Part shown: piece after piece, positions 1 to 6,405 of the stretch
Numbering within the stretch: the stretch's first letter is position 1
Layout of the letters: each line of letters starts with the position of its first letter
Assembly: GCA_903922535.1 (NCBI GenBank)
Contig: CAIXUF010001060.1
Coordinates: 1-6,405 of the forward strand
Length of the DNA stretch: 6,405 bases
Direction of reading: 5' to 3'
Origin: Candidatus Hydrogenedentota bacterium
Lineage (GTDB): Bacteria > Hydrogenedentota > Hydrogenedentia > Hydrogenedentiales > CAITNO01
The notes under the pieces: generated by a model
Database searches by the model: none
Told to the model about the DNA's origin: nothing
The model's input: only the letters and a program-made list of their open reading frames with translations
Translations under genes and position numbers: made by a program

Positions 1-1
1 G

Positions 2-3000
2 GCAAAGACGTTTGCGCTGGAACTTCCCGGGAAGGGCGGAACGCCAGGTCGGCGTAACTCGGCGTTTCAGACAAACATCGGACCCCAATTCCAGGATCTC
101 ACGCATGCCCCGGTCATGCCGGCGGCAGGAGAGGCGGTTCGCGTGGCACTGCGGGCGACGGATCCCGATGGCATTGCGTCCTGCACGCTCCTCTGGGCGG
201 TTGACGGCAACTGGGCAACAACCAACGCGCAAGCCATGGTCGTCCAGGGCGATGGCCTCTATGCGGCCACGATTCCCGGCCAGTCCGCGGGCACGGTGGT
301 GCAGTTCTACGTGAAAGGCGTGGACAGCCTTGGGGCGGTCGCGACGTGCCCCGCCGCCGGCCAGAACTCCCGGGCGCTCTACCAGGTCCAAGACGGGCGG
401 GCCTCGACGGGACTCCTGCACAACCTGCGGCTGGTCATGACAACGGCCGACAGCGACTTCATGTGGGCTCAGACCAATCTGATGAGCAACGCCGACCTGG
501 GGAGCACGGTGATCTACAATGAGCACCAGGCATTCTATGACGTGGGCGTTCGCGCGGACGGGAGCGGCGCGGCCAGGGCGCGGGACGGCGACAACTATCG
601 CGGCTACGCGATGGAATTCCCCGCTGACAAGCTGTTTCGGGGCGTCCAGGCGTCGCTTTCCATTGATCGGTCAGGCCGGACTCCGACCGTGCGGGGGCAG
701 GACGAGGTCTACGCGAAGCACATGTTCAACCGCGCGGGAATCCCCTGCATGTACGACGACCTGATCTATCTCATTCCGCGCAAGGACGTGCATCGTGGAA
801 CCGCCCTGCTCAAAATGGCGGCCTACGGCGGGGAGTTTGCCAAATCGCAGTGGACTGACGGAGATGCGGGAACCATTTACAATTATGATGTAACGTACGA
901 GCCTTCCTCCACCTTGGACGGCAACCCGGAAAGCCTCAAGAAACCCGTTCCCTTCGCTAGTTTGGGAACGGAATTCACCAACCTGGGCAACGACAAGGAG
1001 TCGTACCGTTGGCCTTTCGGAATCCGCACCAACCGCCGCCGCGACAACTACACCTCCATGATTCAGCTGTGCAAGACCCTGGCGCTGACCGGCACCGCCC
1101 TCGATAAGCAGATCCCGGCGATCATGGATGAGAGCGAATGGATGCGGTGTGCGGCCCTGGAGTGCCTCTGCGGCATTGGCGATGCCTACATCCCGGGAGG
1201 GTTGTGGCACAACCTTCGTGTGTACGCGCCTGCTGACGGTGGCCCCACGGTCGCCCTGCCCTGGGACCTGGATTTTCTTTTTGCTCTTTCTACCGCGACC
1301 TCGCTCTGGCCTCAGCACAACTTGAACAAGGTCTTCCTGTTGCCGCGAAACAAGCGGCTGTACTACGGACACATGCGGAACCTCATCAACACCGTCTTCA
1401 ACACGGCATACATGAACCCCTGGCTGACCCATTACGGCACCCTCTTGAACCAGAACTTCATCAGCCAGTCGTCCTACATCCAGACGCGGGGAGACAGCGC
1501 CCTCAGCCAGCTTCCGGCGCCGGCAGTTCCGTTCCTGATAACCAGCGTGGAATCCGTTGTCACGACGGACACTGCGAGAGTGAGCGGGCAGGCCTGGATT
1601 GACGTGCAGAGCGTGTATCTTTCCGGACTGCCGCAGCCGCTCGACCTGACGTGGACGAATACCGGCTCCGGCGTCGACACGCGTTTCTTCTGGAGCGCGA
1701 TTATTCCCGTTGTGCCAGGCGTGAATCGTCTTGCCCTCCTTGCCTACGGCTTCCAGGGCGAACTGATCGCCTCGAACAGTTTCTCGGTCACCTCCACGGT
1801 GCCGGATCGGCCTCTTCAGGACCATCTGCGCCTTACCGAATTGATGTTTGATCCGGTGGGTGGTTCCGACTACGAGTATATCGAGTTGAGCAACACCGGA
1901 TCCACGGCACTGGATCTTTCCTCCGTCGCGGTGGCCGGCGGGGTGACGTTTGAGTTCACCGGCAGCGCCGTAACCAACCTGGCCCCGGGCGCCAGCCTGG
2001 TTGTCGTTCGCAATCGCGCGGTCTTTGCATCCCGATATGACACAAACCGCATGGCCATTGCCGGCGAATACGAAGGCAAGCTCGACAACGCGGGTGAAAC
2101 GCTGCGGATCGAGGGGCCGTGGCACGTGCCACTGCTGGAGTTCAAGTACCAGAGCGGACGCGGCTGGCCACTGGCCGCCGCAGGCGCCGGCCATTCGATG
2201 GTGCCGCTGTCGTCCGCCGTGCCCACGGAAAACGCGGGATCGCTGTACTACGGAGGGAACTGGCGGTCCAGCGCGTATATCGGCGGTTCGCCGGGCCGGG
2301 CCGATCCCGAGCCCGTTCGCAACGCCGTGATCAATGAAGTCATGGCGCACACCGACTACCTGACCGAATGGGACTCCGACGACTGGATCGAGCTGTACAA
2401 CACCACGGCCGCGGCGCTGGCGCTGACCAACGCATGGTACTTGAGCGACGAAGCCGCCAACCTGAAGAAATGGCGGATTCCGGATACTGGCGTCATCCCG
2501 CCGCACGGCTGGGCCTGGTTCGATGAAGTGACCGGTTTCCACAATCCGACGAACACGGGTTTCGGGTTGTACAAGGGCGGAGAGCCGGTATTCCTCTCCT
2601 ATCTGCCGGGAAACACGAATGACCGTGTGGTGGATTGCGTGGCGTTCAAGGCGCAGGAGTCCTCCGCATCCCTTGGCCGGTACCCGGACGGAGCTACATA
2701 CTGGTATGCCCTGGCTGCGACGCCTAACGCCGCCAATGCGCCGCCCGGCGGACACGTGGTAATCCGGAAAATTATGTATCATCCCGTTCCGCCTCCCGAC
2801 CATCCCGACGCGGCAACGACCTGCGAGTACGTGGAAATTTTCAATCCTGCCTCCAATAACGTGCCTCTCTGGACAGAAGCCGGACCGTGGCGGTTAGATG
2901 GCGCAGTGGCTTACAGCTTTCCGACGGGGCTGACCTTGTCCGCCGGCGCCACCATGCTTCTGATTCCCTGCGACCCTGGAAACGCGGATCTCATGACCCT

Positions 3001-4360
3001 CATACAAGCGGTCTACGGACCCACCGACGGCGTTCAGCGCGTACTCGGGCCCTGGACGGGGGAGTTGCCCGACCGGAGCGGCCGGGTTGCGATCGAACGA
3101 CCGTTGCTCGGCGATCTGCCGGGCGAGCCGGTGACGTGGGTGATTGTGGACGAAGCGATCTACTTCCACCAGTCCCCCTGGCCGGCCGATACCGACGGCA
3201 CAGGCCGCCCGCTTGTCCGGCGGGACGCCGTCGCCTCCGGCAACGACCCGGCTGCATGGGACGCCGGCGACTGGACTCTGGTCCCCTGGCTGTACTGGCG
3301 GTTCGACGAAAACACGGGAATGGCGGCAACCGACAGTTCGGGCCACGGATATGGCGGCGTGCTGCTCGACATCGACCCGGATAGCGAGGACGGTACCTCG
3401 CCGCCCGCGTGGACGGATGGAATTTCCGCATCCGCTCTCGCGTTCGACGGCGTGGACGACGGGGTGCGGCATGATGGCGCGGTGGTAGCCGCCTATCCCT
3501 TCACCGTCATGGCCTGGATACGGACAACGAACACGACTCGGGACGCCACGGCGGTGTTCGTCGGCAACAGCGACGAGTTCAACAACTATCACACCCTCGG
3601 GATTAGCGGCGGAAGAGCCCAGATTACCGCCTATTGCAGCTCAAATCCCGGACAACGCCGTGTTGCAACCGGCACGACCCTTATCGCCGATAACCGTTGG
3701 CATCAGCTGACCGGTGTGTTCCTGGGCGAGACGAACAAACTGCTTTACGTGGACGGGACGCAGGAAGCCGCGATAACCGACAGCGTGATGTTTACAGAGA
3801 CCGTAAACCGTTTCTCTGTCGGACTCCGTGACTGCGATGTCCCCGATCAGCCATGGATTGGATCCATCGATGACGTCAGGGCCTATGTATCTCCCGCAAG
3901 CGGTGAAGGAATCCGGGGCGTGATAAAGGACAACCCGCCGTGGCGGGACACGAATGGAAACGGCCTGCCGGATGCGTGGGAAACAGGCTGTTTCGGCGCC
4001 ATGGGGGCTCCTCGCGGCGGCTGGAACGATGACTGGGACGGCGATGGCATGAAGAACGGCGACGAGTATGTGGCGGGCACGCATCCCACCAACCCGGCGA
4101 GCTGGTTCGGAAGTTCCATCGTCCTCTCGAATGGCCAGGTTACGGTTGGATTCCCGACGATCCTGACGACGGGGGAGCTCTACACCGGGATGACCCGTTT
4201 CTACGATCTGCTGGAGACGACCAACCTGTCGGCGGGGGCCTGGGTCCCGGTTCCGGGCCGGACGAACATCCCCGCCAGCGGAGCCTGGCTGATCTGGACC
4301 ACTACGAACGAAACGCAGCGCTTCTACCGTGGCGGCGTGCGCCTGGAACCGAAGTACTAG
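2..4360 (+). CDS. Large multidomain CotH kinase-like protein with lamin-tail and LamG-like domains (5' partial)
   Basis: The frame is open and protein-like from position 2, so the gene begins upstream; the ATG at 116 is internal. 1452 residues are visible, numbered here from position 2. In order they are: an Ig-like beta domain (about 35-132); a CotH kinase-like domain (about 138-510); a second beta domain (about 511-598); three lamin-tail-like domains (about 609-765, 773-913, 918-1091); a LamG/concanavalin-like domain (about 1094-1298, with 'YWRFDE', 'ALAFDGVDD' and 'GSIDDVRAY'); two Asp/Asn-rich calcium-loop motifs (1316-1327 and 1343-1356); and a C-terminal beta domain. CotH hallmarks are 'RAGIP' near 244, 'RTNRRRDNY' near 341, Asp394 and 'PWDLD' at 420-424. 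CotH of Bacillus is an atypical protein kinase acting on spore-coat proteins; relatives like this one are usually predicted to be secreted. The signal peptide would be off-window. Substrate and role are unknown. It ends with tandem stops, TAG then TGA. Domain calls are from motif reading and their boundaries are approximate. Confidence 0.93.
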   Translation, partial: AKTFALELPGKGGTPGRRNSAFQTNIGPQFQDLTHAPVMPAAGEAVRVALRATDPDGIASCTLLWAVDGNWATTNAQAMVVQGDGLYAATIPGQSAGTVVQFYVKGVDSLGAVATCPAAGQNSRALYQVQDGRASTGLLHNLRLVMTTADSDFMWAQTNLMSNADLGSTVIYNEHQAFYDVGVRADGSGAARARDGDNYRGYAMEFPADKLFRGVQASLSIDRSGRTPTVRGQDEVYAKHMFNRAGIPCMYDDLIYLIPRKDVHRGTALLKMAAYGGEFAKSQWTDGDAGTIYNYDVTYEPSSTLDGNPESLKKPVPFASLGTEFTNLGNDKESYRWPFGIRTNRRRDNYTSMIQLCKTLALTGTALDKQIPAIMDESEWMRCAALECLCGIGDAYIPGGLWHNLRVYAPADGGPTVALPWDLDFLFALSTATSLWPQHNLNKVFLLPRNKRLYYGHMRNLINTVFNTAYMNPWLTHYGTLLNQNFISQSSYIQTRGDSALSQLPAPAVPFLITSVESVVTTDTARVSGQAWIDVQSVYLSGLPQPLDLTWTNTGSGVDTRFFWSAIIPVVPGVNRLALLAYGFQGELIASNSFSVTSTVPDRPLQDHLRLTELMFDPVGGSDYEYIELSNTGSTALDLSSVAVAGGVTFEFTGSAVTNLAPGASLVVVRNRAVFASRYDTNRMAIAGEYEGKLDNAGETLRIEGPWHVPLLEFKYQSGRGWPLAAAGAGHSMVPLSSAVPTENAGSLYYGGNWRSSAYIGGSPGRADPEPVRNAVINEVMAHTDYLTEWDSDDWIELYNTTAAALALTNAWYLSDEAANLKKWRIPDTGVIPPHGWAWFDEVTGFHNPTNTGFGLYKGGEPVFLSYLPGNTNDRVVDCVAFKAQESSASLGRYPDGATYWYALAATPNAANAPPGGHVVIRKIMYHPVPPPDHPDAATTCEYVEIFNPASNNVPLWTEAGPWRLDGAVAYSFPTGLTLSAGATMLLIPCDPGNADLMTLIQAVYGPTDGVQRVLGPWTGELPDRSGRVAIERPLLGDLPGEPVTWVIVDEAIYFHQSPWPADTDGTGRPLVRRDAVASGNDPAAWDAGDWTLVPWLYWRFDENTGMAATDSSGHGYGGVLLDIDPDSEDGTSPPAWTDGISASALAFDGVDDGVRHDGAVVAAYPFTVMAWIRTTNTTRDATAVFVGNSDEFNNYHTLGISGGRAQITAYCSSNPGQRRVATGTTLIADNRWHQLTGVFLGETNKLLYVDGTQEAAITDSVMFTETVNRFSVGLRDCDVPDQPWIGSIDDVRAYVSPASGEGIRGVIKDNPPWRDTNGNGLPDAWETGCFGAMGAPRGGWNDDWDGDGMKNGDEYVAGTHPTNPASWFGSSIVLSNGQVTVGFPTILTTGELYTGMTRFYDLLETTNLSAGAWVPVPGRTNIPASGAWLIWTTTNETQRFYRGGVRLEPKY
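1826..3274 (+). repeat. Three diverged lamin-tail-like domain units inside the CotH protein
   Basis: Three consecutive segments of the protein share the lamin-tail (LTD) pattern. Each opens with a strand of the type 'L-x-E-[LV]-M' or 'IRKIMYHP', followed by an acidic/aromatic strand: 'YEYIELSNT', 'DDWIELYNT' and 'CEYVEIFNP'. Each then has a 'L-x-x-G' or 'IPPHGW' loop before a hydrophobic strand. Units begin near 1826, 2318 and 2753. They are similar in pattern but clearly diverged in sequence, so this is an old domain repetition and not a recent DNA duplication. LTD domains in bacterial secreted proteins are thought to serve in binding or structure; that role is inference here. The third unit is the longest and least canonical. 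Confidence 0.7.
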
Positions 4361-4390
4361 TGAAACACCCGGTTACGACAACCGCTTCAC
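4360..4390. terminator. Imperfect inverted repeat at the convergent gene junction, possible weak terminator
   Basis: CGGTT (4370-4374) pairs with AACCG (4380-4384) around a 5-base loop. An outer arm GTGAA (4360-4364) pairs with TTCAC (4386-4390) across an asymmetric internal loop. The structure straddles the 12-bp gap between the two converging stop codons and enters the last codons of the acetyltransferase gene. No T-run follows on either strand, so it is not a classical intrinsic terminator. Location is the main argument; chance occurrence is quite possible. Confidence 0.22.
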
Positions 4391-4855
4391 ATAGATCAGC
4401 TTGTCGTCGTCCTTGTCGTAGAAGTCCTTGAGCCGGGCTTCCATTTCAAACCTGTTCGAATCGTAGAACTGGCGGGTGGGCTCATACTGCTCACGGGCGG
4501 AAGTTTCGGCATACAGGGCGGTACCACCCAATTGACGGACGATCCTGTACGTCTCCTCCAGCAACCTCCGGCCAATCCCCTTTCCCCTGAAATCGTTGTG
4601 GGTGGCGATCCAGAACAGGTCAAAGCTCGACTTCGTGCAGGCGATTGGCCCGAAGCAGGAGTACCCGACGGTCACTCCTTCCACTTCGGCAAAAACAAAA
4701 TGGTACCCGCTCTGCTCACCTTCCTGCAGCCTTTCAACCACAAGCTCCACAGCGACCAGGACTTCATGGCCATGGAAAAAACCGGTTGATTCAACGATGT
4801 CTTCAATCCGTTTAATGTCCTCGTTCCGGGGCAGGGTGCGAAATGTGATTTCCAT
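4373..4855 (-). CDS. GNAT-family N-acetyltransferase
   Basis: This is a complete 160-residue protein, a normal length for a single GNAT domain, which transfers an acetyl group from acetyl-CoA to an amine. The acetyl-CoA pyrophosphate-binding loop is 'RGKGIG' at residues 90-95, preceded by the strand 'FDLFWIATHNDF' and followed by a helix. The late part has the typical 'RQFYDSNRFEMEARLKDFY' segment (128-146). The 'SGYHFVFAE' and 'GYSCFGP' stretches resemble a conserved GNAT subgroup that I recall being found beside ATP-grasp ligase genes; that is memory, not a search. I chose the ATG at 4855 because GNAT homology begins there and a GGAA lies 5 bases upstream. An in-frame start at 4960 would add a low-complexity proline-rich stretch lying inside the peptidase gene. 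It is likely cytoplasmic, as there is no signal peptide. The gene follows the M28 peptidase by 25 bp on the same strand, so an operon is likely. Substrate unknown. Confidence 0.93.
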   Translation of the reverse strand: MEITFRTLPRNEDIKRIEDIVESTGFFHGHEVLVAVELVVERLQEGEQSGYHFVFAEVEGVTVGYSCFGPIACTKSSFDLFWIATHNDFRGKGIGRRLLEETYRIVRQLGGTALYAETSAREQYEPTRQFYDSNRFEMEARLKDFYDKDDDKLIYVKRLS

Positions 4856-4860
4856 GGTGA

Positions 4861-4864
4861 TTCC
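4861..4864 (-). promoter_or_regulatory. Weak ribosome binding site for the GNAT gene
   Basis: Read on the minus strand, GGAA lies 5 bases before the ATG at 4855, within the 25-bp gap after the peptidase stop. It is short, but it supports 4855 over the upstream in-frame start at 4960. The match is only four bases, so it is modest evidence. Confidence 0.4.
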
Positions 4865-4880
4865 AGTTGGTGGGTTGACG

Positions 4881-6404
4881 CTATATCGGTTGTTCAACGG
4901 CAGTGCGGGCGACGGCTTCAATGGCGATGGCGGCGAGGGCTGCTCCATAGTCGAGATCAATATTCGCCATGGTGTCCTTCGTATCGTGATAGCCGGTGCG
5001 GCTGATGTCGTAGTTCTCCATGAACAGAACCACCGGAACCCAGATGTCTGAAAATATCTGGCCGTCGGTGTTGAATAGCGAGCTGTTCGGGTCTAAATGG
5101 GTGCGAACCTCGCCATTCAGGGGCAGGAAGGACGCCGGGGCGGGTATGGCCTTGTTGTCAGTACAGCGCATGCCCCTGGCCAGGTGCTGGCGTTCGGGCG
5201 TTCTGTTCCATTCAGGCACTCGGGCATTCCAGAGCATGTTGGACAGGTGAGCATGAAGGGCGATTTTTAACGCACCCGCCGTATTCCCGGGGGAGATCTG
5301 GAAGATATCGCGGTTGTCGTCCCGGTTGTGGGCAATCATGTCCATTACGAACACCCCCTTGATCGTGGTTTTCGAGAGATCAAGCGGCGGATCGCCGTTG
5401 ACATGGAGTTTCAGGTCTTTCTCGATGAGCCGTTGGCAGAAATTCCGTGCCCCCATGCAGTCCGCCGGGAATTCCTCACCGGTGAGGTGCAGCAGCCAGA
5501 CATCCCGCTCCAGTTTGCCTTCTTTTGCTAGTTTCAGGAAAATCGGAGCCGCCTGCAACAGGGTGGCCGTAGCGGAGCAATTGTCATCGGCGCCTTTTGC
5601 CGAGATCCGGGCGCCATTTCCGCCGCGTTCTTTTTCATAAACATCTTCCATGTACGCGGTATCGTAATGGTCGGCCATCACAACCGCCTCAGACCGGTTC
5701 TTCCCCGGGATGACCACCAGGATATTGCGTTCGTGCGAATGCCCTTCGTGGTCGTCTTTCCATCCTCCAAAGGATTGAAACTCGTACACGGTATCCCATT
5801 TGAAGGGCACTTCGCCAACCATGGCAATGTCCTGCATGCCGGCGGCTTCAATTGACTGGCGGTGGCGTTCAATCAGGGCGTCGCCCAGTTGTTCCAGATC
5901 CCGGTGTTGGTGGGCCACCCTGCTTAGCGTTGCCGAATCCTGTATGGTGTCTGCATTGTCCTTGTTGAGAAACTTGCCGTGCGCCAAATCGTGGATGTCA
6001 TGCCACCATTGTTCCTCAAATTCACGCCGGGCGGTGCTTGGGAAAGTGATTGCCGCAGGGAGCCCCGTTTCACCGGACTCAAGAATCTTCTCCAATTCAC
6101 TCCGCATGGCTTGGGCGGTTTCAGGGGAGTCTGCATGAATGTGAAGCTCTTCCAACCACTTATCGAGCGATTCATGCCTGGCAATGTGGATTATTTGTTT
6201 CGCAAAACTACGCGGCAACGGCTTCCTCCCCAACTTTTCATACGCCTCAAACAATGCCAGCAAGTTGAGCGTTGTCTGATAAGCAAAATGGTCGTGAGGA
6301 GATTTGAACCGGGTTACGGACGCAAGATACAGCGGACGCCTTCGGATTCTGGGATAAAGCGTGACAGGGTTTTGATAATCCTTGTCGTCAGGCGCGTAGG
6401 CGGC
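4881..6404 (-). CDS. M28-family zinc metallopeptidase (5' partial at the right edge)
   Basis: 507 residues are visible, numbered from the right edge; the frame stays open to the edge with protein-like sequence, so the start is off-window. The M28 metal-site pattern is complete and in order: 'DHYDT' (His246, Asp248), 'GADDN' (Asp273/274), 'TGEE' (Glu310, Glu311), 'MDM' (Asp355) and 'GYHDTKDT' (His473). In characterised M28 enzymes these residues hold two zinc ions and supply the catalytic Glu, and the enzymes cleave peptides, often as aminopeptidases. About 220 residues precede the catalytic core, including a His-rich stretch 'DDHEGHSHER' (217-226) and a probable helical region; I do not recognise a named domain there. 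Localisation cannot be judged because the N-terminus is missing. The stop is TAG at 4883-4881, and the GNAT gene follows after 25 bp. The active site looks intact, so the enzyme is probably functional; substrate unknown. Confidence 0.93.
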   Translation of the reverse strand, partial: AAYAPDDKDYQNPVTLYPRIRRRPLYLASVTRFKSPHDHFAYQTTLNLLALFEAYEKLGRKPLPRSFAKQIIHIARHESLDKWLEELHIHADSPETAQAMRSELEKILESGETGLPAAITFPSTARREFEEQWWHDIHDLAHGKFLNKDNADTIQDSATLSRVAHQHRDLEQLGDALIERHRQSIEAAGMQDIAMVGEVPFKWDTVYEFQSFGGWKDDHEGHSHERNILVVIPGKNRSEAVVMADHYDTAYMEDVYEKERGGNGARISAKGADDNCSATATLLQAAPIFLKLAKEGKLERDVWLLHLTGEEFPADCMGARNFCQRLIEKDLKLHVNGDPPLDLSKTTIKGVFVMDMIAHNRDDNRDIFQISPGNTAGALKIALHAHLSNMLWNARVPEWNRTPERQHLARGMRCTDNKAIPAPASFLPLNGEVRTHLDPNSSLFNTDGQIFSDIWVPVVLFMENYDISRTGYHDTKDTMANIDLDYGAALAAIAIEAVARTAVEQPI

Positions 6405-6405
6405 C

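Noticed and set aside
12..314. A short Arg-rich plus-strand frame at the left edge
   Set aside because: It overlaps the Ig-like domain of the CotH protein in another frame and has no recognisable content.
671..2803. A 710-codon open frame on the minus strand opposite the CotH gene
   Set aside because: Its codons are exactly in register with those of the CotH gene, so it stays open simply because the sense gene avoids TTA, CTA and TCA codons, as GC-rich genes do. The translation is rich in Arg, Gly and Val and has no recognisable domain.
2894..3592. A 232-codon minus-strand open frame
   Set aside because: It is the same in-register antisense shadow; it is separated from the previous one by a TTA leucine codon of the CotH gene at 2894-2896.
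4856..4960. A longer N-terminus for the acetyltransferase starting at 4960
   Set aside because: The extra 35 residues are low-complexity and Pro/Ser-rich, overlap the end of the peptidase gene, and precede the point where GNAT similarity starts.
4596..5051. A plus-strand open frame crossing the acetyltransferase and peptidase genes
   Set aside because: It overlaps two well-supported genes on the opposite strand and its translation shows no family features.
5314..5640. A plus-strand open frame of 108 codons inside the peptidase gene
   Set aside because: It lies opposite the catalytic core of the M28 peptidase, including the conserved Glu-Glu motif; its Ser/Arg-rich translation is typical of a shadow frame.

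Overview
The window looks like chromosome from a member of the PVC group, most likely Verrucomicrobiota or Kiritimatiellota. This is an inference from style, since no marker gene is present. The main support is a giant secreted-type protein that combines a CotH kinase-like domain, lamin-tail-like domains, a LamG-like domain and calcium-loop motifs. It ends in a C-terminal beta domain with the 'ETTNLS...W...FYRGG' flavour common in those phyla. GC content is high on the left and visibly lower on the right.

Three protein-coding genes fill almost the whole window. Positions 2-4360 (+) hold the 3' part of the CotH-type protein; its 5' end lies off the left edge. Positions 4881-6404 (-) hold the C-terminal part of a zinc-dependent M28-family metallopeptidase; its 5' end lies off the right edge. 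Positions 4373-4855 (-) hold a complete small GNAT-family acetyltransferase. It starts 25 bp after the peptidase stop and is probably co-transcribed with it. The CotH gene and the GNAT gene converge with only 12 bp between their stop codons, and an imperfect inverted repeat lies across that junction.

Functionally there are two unrelated units. One is a large, probably extracellular, multidomain protein. The other is a peptidase plus acetyltransferase pair that could act on peptides or amino-acid derivatives, although no substrate can be read from the sequence. I saw no RNA gene, mobile element, CRISPR array, origin or attachment site. No promoter is visible because both transcription units begin outside the window. 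I found no convincing new system. The points most worth a second look are the mosaic CotH protein, the M28-GNAT pairing, and the two reading frames that run off the edges, where automatic start calls would be wrong.
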